Shown: piece after piece, positions 32,795 through 44,161 of the stretch
Position numbering within the stretch: the first letter of the stretch is position 1
How the letters are laid out: each line of letters starts with the position of its first letter
Source of the DNA: Tethya wilhelma
Taxonomy: Eukaryota; Porifera; Demospongiae; Tethyida; Tethyidae
Reading direction: 5' to 3'
Assembly (NCBI GenBank): GCA_964030475.1
Contig: CAXIPT010000002.1
Span: 14,781,095-14,845,094, forward strand
Length of the DNA: 64,000 nucleotides
Position numbers and translations under genes: made by a program
The notes under the pieces: generated by a model
The model's input: only the letters and a program-made list of their open reading frames with translations
Told to the model about the DNA's origin: nothing
Databases searched by the model: none

Positions 32795-32795
32795 C

Positions 32796-33720
32796 ATGGC
32801 AGTGTCTCTTTATAGCTCTGGTGATGATTCTCCTGCCGAGTGTACGATTGACTACCACCTTGAGATGCAAGGTGTTGAACTTCTCATAAGTCACCCAGTG
32901 TTTTATCCTTGGAAACTTCGAACTGCTTATGCACAGTGAAATTAGGGAAGGTGTTTAGTGTACCAAGTTTCTCTGTAATAACTGTGAGTCTCTGTCAGGT
33001 TACGGTACATATTGAGGGTGAAACTGACCAGATTGAGTTGAAACAAGTTTTTTTTCGTGAAGATACTTCACTGTCTTCTATTAAGCCCTCATGTCAGGTG
33101 GATGCTGTGGAGACTTGTCACGTTGATGTAGTAGATTCAACACTGTTCATGACTGTTCCTTAAAAAAATATAATTATCTTATGTACATGTAGGTTACAGA
33201 GTTTGCCAAAGGGGTTCCGGACATTTTGAAGTTAGAGTCCACTTATGAAGGGTATATGTTGTATGGAAATGGAATATTATTGGCGCCACATTTCAAAGTG
33301 AAAGTTGTGATAAAGGTTTAGATAGTGATGATCCATCATTAACAACAACCGACTCTACTGGCTCTGAAATTGGAGAACAAACAAGTGAGTCAACAACACA
33401 TTCCTTAACGTTCAAATGTATTGGGGCTACACAAGAAACAAGGTATCAAACTGCTTTACGTGTGGCTAAGGACAAATTATCAAATGGTGAAATTGTACCT
33501 GTACGCTTGCAACTAACTTGAGGCCATATCTTTCTGCTGTTATGTGGATGGAAAGTGGACTAAAATTGGTTACGTAGTAAAGGAGGTGTATGATGAAGTA
33601 CTAGATGCTCTACAGAACAACAAGATACTCTCTGTAAAGTTTTCTCAGATAAAGTATGTTACTATGTGGACATATTCTCGCCCAGGATATTTTGCTGGAA
33701 TAGACCACTCGCATTGGTAA
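32796..33720 (+). pseudogene. HIRAN-like domain gene, degenerate
   Basis: ATG 32796 follows the TIR directly and reads MAVSLYSSGDDSPAECTIDY, then GVELLISHPVFYPWKLRTAY before a stop. Further coding-like pieces follow: VTVHIEGETDQIELKQVFF (33000), VTEFAKGVPDILKLE after a GTAG acceptor (33193), then FKCIGATQETRYQTALRVAK, NGEIVPVRLQ, a stop, YVDGKWTKIGYVVKEVYDEV and TYSRPGYFAGID. The last section has the V-P-V-x-L...I-G-Y-V pattern of HIRAN domains, which bind DNA ends in repair proteins. Several frame breaks exist, some possibly introns. The domain call is tentative. Confidence 0.4.
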
Positions 33721-34062
33721 TTGGAGTTTTACTGCTTTGAGAAGTAGTAGCACACTGTAACACTTAGACTATTAAACTGGTCTGTTAATTTTAAACAGCT
33801 ATTATGTATATTAATATCCATCATGGAAGGTATATTATTACATACAATGTCACATACACTGTAATGATAGTTGTTGTGTTGATGATATCTTTATTGTGTT
33901 GTGTTGTGTTCTATAATATATACAATGTTATAAAACAAAACTAAAATTTAATAAATATTTCATTATTTACAGAACCATCTTACAAGGAAACCAACTGCTT
34001 GTCAAACATAAGAGTGTTCCACAATCTGGTGTGATTCTACATTACTAGGAGGTGGTGGTAGT
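33721..34062. other. No gene recognised
   Basis: AT-rich spacer between the HIRAN-like gene and the converging family-G fragment. Confidence 0.5.
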
Positions 34063-34592
34063 TCAACAGGAATGTTCACATCTTATAGACTTTGCACCAG
34101 CCATTATCATTGTAGCCCTCCCAGGAGCCATATTACCAGGCTGTTCTCTTCTTCTAATTCTCTTATTCCAAGGGTTTCTCTTGGAACTACTTGTAGGAAT
34201 GTCAAAGTGGGGCAGATCTCGCTCAAAGAACCTCTGGTGAGGAGTGGTAAAATAATAGAATGGGAGGTCTCTGTCAAGGCATTTTATGAACTCCATACAG
34301 ACCTTTCTCCAAGCAAATCTTACTTCCTTAACTGTGAAATGATTCCCGATCATAGATCGAAGCATACTAAAAAATCATTCGACATCATCCGTAGATGAAG
34401 ATCTGGGGTGCTCATGGGGTCTTTTTAGTTCTCTATTTATCCTCCTCAGCCATTCCCTACTTTCGATGTTTGTGGTTAGGGCAATTAGAGTCTCCCTGGA
34501 TAGTCCCCTAATATTGTGTATTTCCCTGTGCATGTAACAAAGTTGACACTAATTTTAGGTTGTAGCTTCTATGACCCCCCACAATATCCATC

Positions 34593-34623
<31 letters not shown>

Positions 34624-35420
34624 CGATTGACTTCCATTGTACTCAGATCAAATATATAGTTAGGGTTGTCATGCCATGGCATCAGTTCGTCCAAGAGGAA
34701 GTTAAGCATTTTGTAGTTGTACTCGCATCGCTTTAGCTGAGAAAGCCCTCGCTCGTCAGATACTCGTCGCCAATTCAGAACAGTCTGGATGTACTTTTCT
34801 TCAAATTTGTACTCCTTATCTTGCATGATTTTCACCATTGAAGAGCTGAAAAGGATCTCAGCATCCCTAACAGATTGCTTTCTTTTCCACGTAAGTGCTG
34901 TATAGGTGAGACCAGATGATGGGTCTTCAAGTGCTTCTGCAAATCTTTCAAGATTTAATTCTCTTGGACCACCTTTACGAGTCGCAGTTGCAATTCTCTG
35001 CATGTATTAAGAACAGGTGGTGCTCATTAAATAATATATAGTGTAAGTACAATCATGAACTTCTTTCTTGCAGTTGATCTCAGTTGGAATACAGACAGAG
35101 GTCGCATAGTGTGCTTTGAAATTATAGTATGCATAACAGAGTTTGTTAGCAACGGAGAGTATAATGTATTCCGGTACAAAGGTTACACTGTCAAATGTTT
35201 CCCAAACTAAACATACCTGCTACCTTCATATTTCGTACCACCATTTCCTGTACAACTGCATTGATATGCTTCCTTGCCTGTGACTCATTCAGCCCCACAT
35301 AGGGCATGCAGCAAATTGGTAGCGCATATGGTTTGCAGTTTCTGTCACTAGGACTGATCATAATCACTAGTATATGTGTGGCTGGCTTCCTTCTGTGTTG
35401 AGTGACTCCTTTCACAAATT
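34063..35420 (-). pseudogene. Family G fragment 4 (several exons, middle exons missing)
   Basis: Reading the minus strand: HRRKPATHILVIMISPSDRN, YALPICCMPYVGLNESQARK and VVRNMKVAG (35409-35215), then RIATATRKGGPRELNLERFA, YTALTWKRKQSVRDAEILF, VLNWRRVSDERGLSQLKR and DLSTMEVNRY (34999-34620) ending at a GT-repeat. Then GLSRETLIAL, HEHPRSSSTDDVECFFSMLR, FAWRKVCMEFIKCLDRDLPF and FFERDLPHFDIP (to 34063). Compared with gene 3 (44162-45135 plus 32190-32678), the exon starting VTNGEWNS is missing between the first two parts. Frameshifts are present around 34370-34560. Function unknown; the C-terminal part is rich in basic and aromatic residues. Confidence 0.55.
34591..34622. repeat. (CA)n microsatellite
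   Basis: About 15 CA units at the exon border of family G fragment 4, where the GTGTGT on the minus strand also provides the donor. Confidence 0.9.
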
Positions 35421-35504
35421 GCTTTAGATTATGCTTTAGCTGACAATTCGTCTGAGATTATCTCCGAGCAGGAACATTAAAACTATCAAGGGGTTCCAAA
35501 TATG

Positions 35505-37604
35505 CAGGGCAGTACATCAAAATTTTAGTTTGGGGGGGTAGGCTGCGGAGCGAAGCGGAGCAGCCCATCTAGGGGGGTCTGGGGGCATGCTCCCCCAGGA
35601 AAATTTGAATTTTTGGATGCTCTGTGGTTAAATCTGAAGCATTCTGGAGTACTTTCAACAAATTTTATGATAACAATTAAAATGACGCAATACTGTAAAA
35701 AGTTTTAATTTCTAAATTGTCTCCAGTTTGACTTCAGCGAATATACTTGTTCTGCACTAGGAATATAGTCACTCTCTCTGTGCACAAGCAGCATGGCAAG
35801 ACCACTCAACCTTTCTTCAGTCATAGATGAGCGTGTCCACAATTTGAGACGGTGAAGTGCAGAAAATGACCGTTCACATGAAACACTACCTATTGGGGTG
35901 GTTAGAAAAAATGTAAATATTTTGTGTAGAGCAGGGAAACTTTGAGGAGAACACCCAGCAAGTGATAAAGAAACACAATTAGGTCTCTCTTGTAGGGACA
36001 CTCCTTCATAACACTTCTTACACTCCACAGGAAGGCTGTCTCTTTCTTCATAAGTTAGAAACTTTCCATAAAAAGTCTGAAGAAGTGAAACTTTTTCCTG
36101 ACTTAGTTTAGATAAACACAATGGCACTAAATATTGGGCAGCCACAAATCCTTCATGATCATTCGAGAATCTAGTATCCAGCTCTTAACTACATGGTCAA
36201 TAATGATTCGGTAACAATATTCTGAGCAACTTTAAGAGATACAGCATTTGCCCGATGACGCTGTACTCTAGCTACTCTTGGTTTGCTAATTGTGATTCCA
36301 GCAGTTGTAGCCACCTGTTCTATGCGATTCCAGACCATTTCCCAGCAACTCTCCGTTCTAGAATCATTGATACACTCCCTTGCTACTGCAATATCACTAT
36401 AAGCATCTGCTAAATTACATTGTTTGCTTTGAAGTGCTATAGTGACAGCACCAAGAAAACTCAAAATAAACTGTGTGACTGTCAAAGCGAAAACAAACTG
36501 TGAATCTTCCATAAGACGTATGTAAGCGGCAGCGTCACTTCTTGCCTCTCCAGTACTCTCATCTCTAATCTTCTCCAAAGCTTGTACAACTTCCAAATAC
36601 TTGCTCAACAGAGCTGATAGGGTACTGACTCTGGCTGACCAGCGTTTTGCACAAAATCTGGGTACCACTTTCTTTTTTCCAGCAGAAATATTTCTTTCCT
36701 TTTCGCACTGCCTCCCAGAAACCACGTAATTTTCTGTACATTGTCAAAGAGGTTTCTGATATGTGGCACACTGTTGCATCCTGTGTTTCGTCAGCATTCA
36801 AACTCCAGTATTTAGGGATGCTTGTTAGAATTTTCTCACGGATACAATGTTCACAGAGTCCTATTATTTCATTTTGTATTCTAGGTGAAGTATATTTCAC
36901 ATTACGAGATGCATGCTGTAAGTGACTTTTCAGATCTTCATCAAAAGTAGATTTCCAATTTAAAAAGAACATAAAGTTTCCATCTTCAGTCTCTTCGTCT
37001 GTATTCCAATTTCCTCTGAAAGCGATCCCCCTTCATCCCAAAGCTATAACTATGTCAATAATGGACATAATGCCTCTGGTTGCTGTATAGCGACTTGTTT
37101 GCTTAATCGTGCACTGATATCTGTGCCAGGTTTACGTGTTTGTAGAAACAGAGATACTTTTTCTTCTGAACTTTTGTGACTATCACTGTGCTTGTGTTTA
37201 TCGATACAACCGTCTTTGCCCAGAGCTTTTTTCCAGTTTTTAAATCCAGTAGATACAAATGGAGATTGAAGTGAACCACCAAAACACAAACAAGAAATAT
37301 AGAAGATGCTGTTATTTGTCACACTGTAGCGTAACCATGGTCTATCAACAAGCCAACTTGGATTGAACTTTCTCCCAGAAGTAACTGGGAACTTGTGACT
37401 TTTAGGAAACTTGGAGCTATTTGTCAGCAGATGAAGCTTATCGTCTTCAGACAAAGATTTTCCGACATAACTTGCTGGATCATTAATGTCCGTTTGATGC
37501 TGTTCAGATGCTTCATCTTGATCAACACTGTAACTATGATCAGACATATTATATTGATCCACAGTTAATCTGCTTTCTTCATCCCCTTGTGAGTATTCTG
37601 GCAC
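35505..37604 (-). pseudogene. hAT transposase relic, TTF-zinc-finger (ZMYM1-like) type
   Basis: N-terminal part (37604-37050): acidic start MPEYSQGDEESRL, then FNPSWLVDRPWLRYS, YISCLCFG and FKNWKKALGKDGCIDKHKHS, a TTF-type zinc finger. Next part (36972-36565): NWKSTFDEDLKSHLQ, IQNEIIGLCEHCIREKIL and LNADETQDATVCHIS, the hAT RNase H start, followed by an internal deletion. Then FCAKRWSARVSTLSALLSKY (36650) and a helical insertion domain. The C-terminal part (36145-35705) reads FFLTTPIGSVSCERSFSALH and RLKLWTRSSMTEERLSGLAM, the hAT dimerisation region. Frames change at least three times. The 3' end is near CAGGGCAGTACATC at 35505; no matching right end or 8-bp duplication was found. Confidence 0.75.
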
Positions 37605-38660
37605 TCTAAAATTTAATACAGTGAAATTTTATATGTAGTGACCACTGATCAAGTGTGTCAACACTGACCGTGCAGTTATGTATTAAAGATGCTTACCTTT
37701 CTGCCAAACTAAAAAAACTTGATAGGGTCTTTTGGCAAAACTTCTTGGTATTACTATTAAAATCAGGGTTATCTGTGTCGGCATCGGACTCAGACTGTGA
37801 AGAAAGAACCATTGGGACAGCTATAGTTTCAAAATTTCAGGCATCACTAGCTAAGTCATTCTTAGATCATGTGACTAATCATGTGACTGCATGTATTAAT
37901 AGAGAAAAAAATTGAAAGCCTTTGCTAGCTAGGCTTTAGTTGCGCGTGCCACTGCAGGTGCTGTGGATACCATGACACAATGTGATGTAGAGTTTCTGCT
38001 AGATTTGGGTGGGCAGTTGCCTTCCCTGCCCCATTGGTAAGTACGGCTCTGATATCAACATAAATATCCCGACCTTCAATATACAATCGGGATAGCTCGT
38101 CAATAGCCCAACCAAGTGAAAACAATGTCCTGTCCAATGCATTTCCACTGCTCTTCTTATCACTATATTCAGCCATAGCTTTCTTCAGGGCTACATACAT
38201 GTAATACATTGAATAATAAACAAACTATCTGTAGCAATGGCTGCACAAATAACATACCAGCATCAACAAAGTTGCGGTCTTCACAAATGGTGGTCTTTAT
38301 AGTTTGGTCAGCTTAATGATCGTCGGCATTCTCATAGTACATTTTTACAGATCACCCTCTTCATCACAAAGACTATCTATCGCACTCAAGTACTGTAAGT
38401 ATTCCTCATGCTGTTTCTTAAGAGGTGATGAAGATACATGTAAACAACTCACACATTTTGATGTTCCTACCTTTGATGTAAGACAGTCATTTGTGAGAAC
38501 TTGATCCCTTGTGCCATACTCTCCACAAACCACATTGGACCTCTGTGCATATTGATCCACTTGGTGCCAAAAAGGCAGTACATGCTAGTAAGCCATGACT
38601 TATAATCTTCAGGGCAAAAAACCTACAACATATACAGCACAATTGTGATACGGTAGCACA

Positions 38661-38661
38661 C

Positions 38662-38699
<38 letters not shown>

Positions 38700-38730
38700 A
38701 TAGTTTCACGACCATTAAGTGGGGGGGGGG
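38661..38730. repeat. (CA)n microsatellite and G-run
   Basis: About 17 CA units (38661-38696), then a run of 10 G at 38721-38730. Confidence 0.85.
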
Positions 38731-38765
38731 CACTCGATGCATGATTGAGTGCCACACACTTACCG

Positions 38766-38882
38766 CTTTGTTTGCCATTGACCCCCTGTGACCCCTAGCT
38801 ACTCTATACTGTCACCTCCACCCAGCCAGCAACCAGCAATTAGCCTATAAAAACTTTGGTTGCTGGGCAATGGCAAACAAGC
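38766..38882. repeat. Small foldback
   Basis: TTTGTTTGCCATTG at the left pairs with CAATGGCAAACAAG at the right, and CAGCAACC pairs with GGTTGCTG inside. Confidence 0.5.
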
Positions 38883-39449
38883 ACACACACACACGCACAA
38901 TTTTCAGTGGCTTACACTAAGGGCTGACTCTGAGTTAAAGAAATCCACACAGTATTCAACCAAGCCACAGATGACTCTCCTTGTAGGGAAGACAGAATCG
39001 GTGCCATCACTTCTAGTAGTACCAAACCCCTTAGCTAAGCCATATAGAATATTTCTTCTGCCATTATCTTCCAGTTGTTTCATTGCATCAATCGACAGCT
39101 GTAGATAATCATTGGGGATAATGACACCATTCTGTTCAGCAATTTCTCCAAACATAACAGCAATAACTTTGAGTTGATCTTCAATACTAAGGCTACCCAA
39201 CCTTGTTGACAAACTAATTGAAACTTGCTGGATTAAATCCACTGTTTCAATCCCAATACAGTCATCTTCACTAAATGCAACTGGTCAGCGACAATGGAGA
39301 ATATCAACAGAGTCTCGGTCTGCCGATGTGGTAGGTGAAGAACTTGGAGGAGAGGTACTGGCCAATAAGATGGAAGTTAAGAATGGAGCATTTGTCTTGG
39401 GCTGGGCATAAATGATATAGTACGGACGTGGATATGAAACGCTTCCGTA

Positions 39450-40124
39450 TACAGTGCTTGCAGTCTATAGAGTAGAATTTCCCACTTTGGGATTATGCAT
39501 GTATATAATATTATAATTCCTAAACAAAGCTCTTTAATTTAATTTTTTTTGATAATCATCAATATTGGTCATAACTCTATAACAAGACTCAATATATTGT
39601 CATGGCAACCTTTAGGTACAGAGATATGGCTTCCGATATGTAGCTATTCTGGGAAATATGTTAGGTAAGAAAATGACCAACCGTACAACTTTACAAGAGC
39701 TTTGATCACCAGTTTGTCCATCTTGTGCAGGATTTTGGTTGGCTAAGAGCATATACATCACTTACAGTGAGCATTTTTTGGCCTTTTTGACACCATTTTC
39801 GGTAAGGTGAGAAACTCAAGAAATATTAAGAGCTAAGATCTGAAACTTGCATGTCAAGTTTGTCATTAAATGAACTAGCTTTGAGTACCATCAGCTTCTT
39901 CTGCAACCCTGCACTAGCAGAGATATCGGGGTTAGAACTATAAAATTCCACAAAAACGTCAGATTTGATTATGACCACACCCTAAAAATTAGGGAGGGGC
40001 AAAGTGTTTAGCAGTCCTAAGCCACATTAGAGTGAACTTAAACTCATAACTAGAGTTAGATTTGACAAAGTTGTTACTTGTAGGCAAAAACATGAATTCT
40101 ACTCTTTAGACTGCAAGCACTGTA
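39450..40124. repeat. Foldback element E, about 675 bp
   Basis: Ends TACAGTGCTTGCAGTCTA...AGAGTAGAATT and their inverse are present, about 30 bp each. The interior is AT-rich with no ORF. It lies between the minus-strand gene ending upstream and the plus-strand gene starting at 40217. Confidence 0.65.
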
Positions 40125-40216
40125 CGTAAGCGCAACACGTCACTACAGACAAGTCTACTAGAATTACGGATTTCCATTTGTTATGTACTATGACCTTTCA
40201 AACCGAGTGAGAGAAA

Positions 40217-41541
40217 ATGAGTGAAGTGAAAGACTACCGTGTTTTCAGCTCTTCTAGCAGAGAAAACATCGTGGATGATGGATTGTCTGGTGATAACTTT
40301 GTAGAGCAGATTGTAGAAGAAGAAGGAGAGAGTGAAATGATTTTAGTTTGTGATACAGATGTGCCAGGACAAGCAGTACCGGTAAGTACTGACTAAATTT
40401 ATATTATCTATGCTAATATAAAAGGAAGGGAAAACTTAGAGATAGCACAAATTCTGTCTACATTGTCATTATGAATGGTACAGTGATTTTTATGAAAACA
40501 AACATTTTGTTGTCATTTATATAGCAGGCACTTGAAATAGATGAGAGTGTTCTTGGAGTTCTAGGGTTCACCGAGTTCTTTGTGTCCTGTGTGTCCTCTT
40601 TAAGTGAGGAACAGTTGATCAAACATTCTCCAAGGGGAAAGAAAGTGTTAATACTGCTTCAATGTATAACAAGTCTTTAACACGAGAAGCTCACCAATGT
40701 TTCAATTTCTATCATCAACAGCTGCATTGTTGCTGGAGAAAAGCAGAAGTTGCCTTCAGCAGCACAAGCCACCATCTGGTAAAATTTTCACAAACTACGC
40801 ATTGATAGAAGTATCAAGCAAATATGGAATCATTTTGTGCTGATTGGGATTCCTGAAAAATGTCGTGAAGAGACTGATCTTGGACTACAGTTACTCTTGG
40901 ATAGAAGTTTGAAAAAATGCTTCACAACAAGGCAAACAGTAGGAGAGTAGAAACTTCTCCCCAACCAAGACCTTTTGAGAGCAACGCGATTCGATATATG
41001 TCAGGATACATAGCAGTAAAGCTGTTGAAAAAGTACAGAAAACCTACGAAATCAAAGGAACTCAAATTCAAACGCACGTTGTATGTGAGTGTGCTAACTT
41101 GAATGCAAGCTCATAATCGGCCAGGGGAGCCTACATCTGTTTTAGAGTATACAACCCTGTGGTCGGAGCAAATTGATTGTACCACATAAATGACTAGGAA
41201 ATTTTTGTTTTAATTTCTATCTAACTTTAACTTTGTGATTCTTGTACAGGTGTTTCGCTTGATGGAGTCGATCGAGTCAATTACCCGCAAGCACCTTAAT
41301 GTTCCAAGCAGTGATGTTCTCATTCTGGGCAAAGATATGAGGCAGAGCATTGTTAAAGATGTTTTAAAACCTGAAGCTATCCTCTCGCAGTGGGAAGAGA
41401 TTGCGCGTGCAATTCCATCTACGTATGAACAATACAGCGGATCACAATTCGTGGCCATTCATTTGCTAAAGAATGGAGTATGAAGTTCGAGTGCCAGAAG
41501 AAGGGTACACAAAAGACACTAAAAAAACACAGCACAGAATA
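40217..41541 (+). pseudogene. Transposon-type gene (AIRYMSGYIAVKLLKKYRK family), degenerate
   Basis: Exon one from ATG 40217 reads MSEVKDYRVFSSSSRENIVD, an acidic region, and ends at a GTAAGT donor (40382). After an intron, the next exon (about 40526) reads ALEIDESVLGVLGFTEFFVS, KHSPRGKKVLILLQCITSL, then several stops and frameshifts. Conserved blocks remain recognisable: CREETDLGLQLLLDRSLKK, NAIRYMSGYIAVKLLKKYRK, QAHNRPGEPTSVLEYTTLWS, VFRLMESIESITRKHLNVP, SQWEEIARAIPSTYEQYS and ITIRGHSFAKEWSMKF, ending KKHSTE and TAG. This order matches proteins seen in many invertebrate genomes whose function I do not know. It converges with the minus-strand fragment at 41690-42085. Confidence 0.5.
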
Positions 41542-41689
41542 GCCAAGGTCATAACTCTTGTTTAGCTTGATCTCTGTTATGTGCATGCATGTGCATTGGC
41601 TTTAATGTTTCCTTTATTTGTGTGTTATAACAGCAATAATTTTTCATGACCATTAATTTAAAGTAAAAACATCAACAATAACAACAACA

Positions 41690-42085
41690 ATGAAAAGACC
41701 AGCGACAACAATAAGCAGTAGTGAAGAGTATACACTAAATTATCTTTGTTCTTGGACGTTTAGGGAGTGGTTGGGACACGATTTCCAAAGCTTGGTTGCT
41801 ATGGCCATTCTCCACATTCATGGTTTTCAAGTCCCGATACATGCTCTGCTGTTGGACCAGTGTAGCAGCACTATATGGCACTTGAGATGCAGTAGGGTTC
41901 TCACTACTCCCTCCGCGATGACGCTGGTGAGAGAAATAGTGTTCGAGAGGGTCCTGTGAAAATACTTCACTTAGGAAGTAATTCACTCCAGGAATTGCCA
42001 AAAGCTGAGGACCTAGCTCTGTGAATGAGTGCAGTGGCGTACACAGCTGGTGATAATGGGGTAGGCACACAGCTCTAGGCATCAA
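41690..42085 (-). pseudogene. C-terminal transposase fragment (SQDPLEHYFSHQR motif)
   Basis: Reads MMPRAVCLPHYHQLCTPLHS, LLAIPGVNYFLSEVFSQDPL, EHYFSHQRHRGGSSENPTAS and a basic end PKRPRTKII. The S-Q-D-P-L-E-x-Y/F-F...Q-R...G-G...N-P pattern occurs at the C-terminal RNase H-like end of P/THAP9-like and related transposases. The gene's upstream part is missing to the right, where only a short spacer and a hAT relic follow. It ends about 150 bases from the converging gene on the plus strand. Confidence 0.45.
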
Positions 42086-42264
42086 TTACTTCTAAAATAT
42101 TGAGTATACTGTATAGCTATAGATAGCTAATTGCCATTATATTCCTGCATCGATTTGTTTGAAAATTATTATATGAAAAAATTATGACTATATGCATCAT
42201 AAAAAAATCAAGTAATCTGAACATAATAATTACAGTAATTTTTTACATCTTAGCTAATCAAAAA

Positions 42265-42905
42265 TTAGTTCAATTCTACGAGAGGACATGTTGTACCACT
42301 TTTGTAAAATTAACTGATTGTCAATGTCAACACTTCTGTGGATATACATAAGAGCTAAACCACTAAGTCTGTTATCACCCATGGTTGAACGTAGCTATGT
42401 TTTTAAAACCCGTAATGAGCTAAATGTTCTCTCAGAGGTGGCAGTAGAGATTGGTAATACTAAGAGTAACTTTAAAAGTGTCTAAACGTTAGGATAGAAA
42501 TCACTACTAACATGTTCAAGACATTCATCAGCAGTCTGAACAACAGACATTTCTGGTGAAGTACACTTTGTTTTTCCATCGCTTGAGCTCATGAAGTAAG
42601 TGATCAGAGTCCAAGAGATCAACATTATATGTATCAACAAGTTTCTCAGAAAGTTCTGCTAATTTCTTATCAGTGAGGGCCACAACTCTTAGAGGTAGCA
42701 AATGTTCAACTTGAAGTCTACTCTCTAACTCATGACTCAATAGTNTCACAATTTTTGTTGTGGATGAGGTTACTTCTTCATCTTTTGAAGAGCTTGAGGA
42801 GCTAGAGAGACTTCTTGAAACAATATTGGTTGATTCTTTTGTACCCTCAAAGTATTTTTCAGCCTCAGCTGGGGTTTTGAATTTACTGCCTAACTTTAGA
42901 CGCCC
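42265..42905 (-). pseudogene. hAT transposase C-terminal relic
   Basis: Reading the minus strand: FKTPAEAEKYFEGTKES, SSSSSSKDEEVTSSTTK, an n at 42745, LLSHELESRLQVEHLLPLRV, LLHELKRWKNKV, a frame break, then LLKLLLVLPISTATSERTFS, SLRVLKT, stop, LRSTMGDNRLSGLALMYIHR. The last part is the hAT dimerisation region. It is a different subfamily from the relic at 35.5-37.6 kb. Confidence 0.7.
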
Positions 42906-43019
42906 TTAATCGGCAAGCTCCACCTACCAGTGTATGTCAAGGATATGATTATATTAATCTTGTATGTATATTTCCAACTAAAGCTACTCAATGTTAAGCT
43001 GACTCGGTGGTAAAAAAAG

Positions 43020-43715
43020 TCTTAATGAAGGCACCGCTGGTGCACAAGCCTCGGCACACTTAGCTAGCTAGTGCACTTATACGCACTGTGAAAAAGAGTG
43101 TATGATCATAGATTAATAAGTACTCATGCAGCCTCAGTATCAAGAAAACTGATTCTTAATCACGCATTACCAACCCTTGTTTGTCCTTCCAAGGAACACT
43201 GAATATCAGCAGCAGCAACATAGATTGGACCTGAGTCTATCAGTACTGGAGTGAGTCACTGGCCTGATGGAGCTAGGCTAATGTCCAGCCACAGACAGAC
43301 TGAAAATCTATACTATCATCATGTTAATACATCTACTTACATAGAAAGCAGGCCAGCCCCTGTCTGTCTTTCAAAGGAACACTGACTAACAGCAGCAGCA
43401 GCATAGAGCAGCATCATGCAGTAACAGCATCACTGAATTTAACACAAATTCTAAATAACGCACACTAAATCAATAGGCGTGGCCTCGAAGCTAAGCGCTA
43501 AAAAGAGCACAAAAGCCTCAAATCTCAGCAACAACAGCGTTTTGGGCAGCAAAAAAATGTAATTTTACAAGATCATTCAGATTTATGAACGTAAGTGCCA
43601 TCAATTTTATCGCTAGAGCTGCTTTTCTTGAAATTTCGATGGGACAGACAGACAGACGGACAAAACGACTACCATAATCCTCTGCACGTGCTACGCACGC
43701 ACCGAGGCTTAATTA
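43020..43715. repeat. Repeat D, copy 1 (about 695 bp)
   Basis: Shared in inverted orientation with 51785-52475. It contains GGGACAGACAGACAGACGGACA and ends in GCACCGAGGCTTAAT, while the other end has CAAGCCTCGGCACAC, so the termini are partly inverted. No ORF. Confidence 0.65.
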
Positions 43716-44071
43716 CTTGATCTTCTAACGACCCAGAACAAACTGAGAAGCTTTCTCCCAGAAAGACTCCTTCTTAGTCCATTTCCAACTATAGTTCCAT
43801 CACTATTCAACATAATAAACTCAACCAATGCTTTATCTTCAGAAGTATCCCAACCATTCTTTTCATTTTCCTTGTTTTGACACCAAGCACTCGCTTTTCC
43901 AGTTTCAGTATAAGTGAGTTTGCGCCTAGATTTTGAATCAACACTGGTTAAGCTGGTCTTGGAAACAGCTGGCCTCCTCTTTGATGACTGGGAAGGAGTA
44001 TTGCCTGTTGGAGTGGATCTCACTCGCTTTTGTTGTCGAGCCTCCATTGTAGCTGCTTCATTCTTCTCCAC
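43709..44071 (-). pseudogene. Myb/SANT-like N-terminal exon, frameshifted
   Basis: ATG 44071 lies just inside repeat C and reads MEKNEAATMEARQQKRVRST. A Ser/Lys-rich basic linker follows, then GWDTSEDKALVEFIMLNSDG. After a one-base shift comes NYSWKWTKKESFWEKASQFV. The W...E-D-x-A-L-V-E-F...W...W-x-x-A-S-x-F pattern is a Myb/SANT-like fold, typical of DNA-binding partners in DNA transposons. No continuation was seen. Repeat D begins at its 3' side and probably cut the gene. Confidence 0.5.
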
Positions 44072-44160
44072 GCGGCCTTTGGAATGTAATTAGCTGCTTA
44101 TTTACTACCCATTACAAGTGACCTCATTACGGAAAGGTTAATTGTGTCCAACCTCCTCTG
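44053..44160 (-). repeat. Repeat C, copy 3 (right TIR)
   Basis: Right terminal inverted repeat of the 11.5-kb element. Its inner part carries the start of the SANT-like gene. Confidence 0.8.
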
Positions 44161-44161
44161 G

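Larger units (their letters stand above)
37925..39290 (-). pseudogene. Uncharacterised multi-exon gene (possible 5' part of a family-G gene)
   Basis: Reading the minus strand: MDLIQQVSISLSTRLGSLSI, VMFGEIAEQNGVIIPNDYLQ, RNILYGLAKGFGTTRSDGTD, FPTRRVICGLVEYCVDF (39242-38920). A TTGTAG acceptor then opens VFCPEDYKSWLTSMYCLFGT and MHRGPMWFVESMAQGIKFSQ with a GTAGGA donor near 38472. Next come EEYLQYLSAIDSLCDEEGDL and DRNFVDAG|GTATGT (about 38260), and finally ALKKAMAEYSDKKSSGNALD, LSRLYIEGRDIYVDIRAVL and HHIVSWYPQHL (to 37925). Splice signals suggest a real intron-containing gene. It lies upstream of family G fragment 4 on the same strand, and the hAT relic between them could have split one gene. 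Function unknown. Confidence 0.45.
32687..44160. mobile_element. Large element with ~108-bp TIRs and 9-bp target repeat (11,474 bp)
   Basis: Both ends start CAGAGGAGGTT and match each other, inverted, for about 108 bp (repeat C). The ends are flanked by the same 9 bases GTTTTGTGT (32678-32686 and 44161-44169). Removing the element joins two halves of a family-G exon in frame (...PPAYTK + HPWKEG...). Long TIRs and a 9-bp duplication are known for Mutator-like elements, but no MULE transposase was recognised. Later insertions (hAT relics, foldbacks) lie inside. Original cargo may be the HIRAN-like, SANT-like and paired genes. Confidence 0.65.

Noticed and set aside
35505..39290. hAT insertion as the proven cause of splitting a family-G gene
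   Set aside because: Attractive from the order of pieces, but no right end or 8-bp duplication of the hAT element could be found.
32687..44160. Firm assignment of the 11.5-kb element to Mutator
   Set aside because: TIR length and 9-bp duplication fit, but no MULE transposase was recognised, so only the structural claim is kept.
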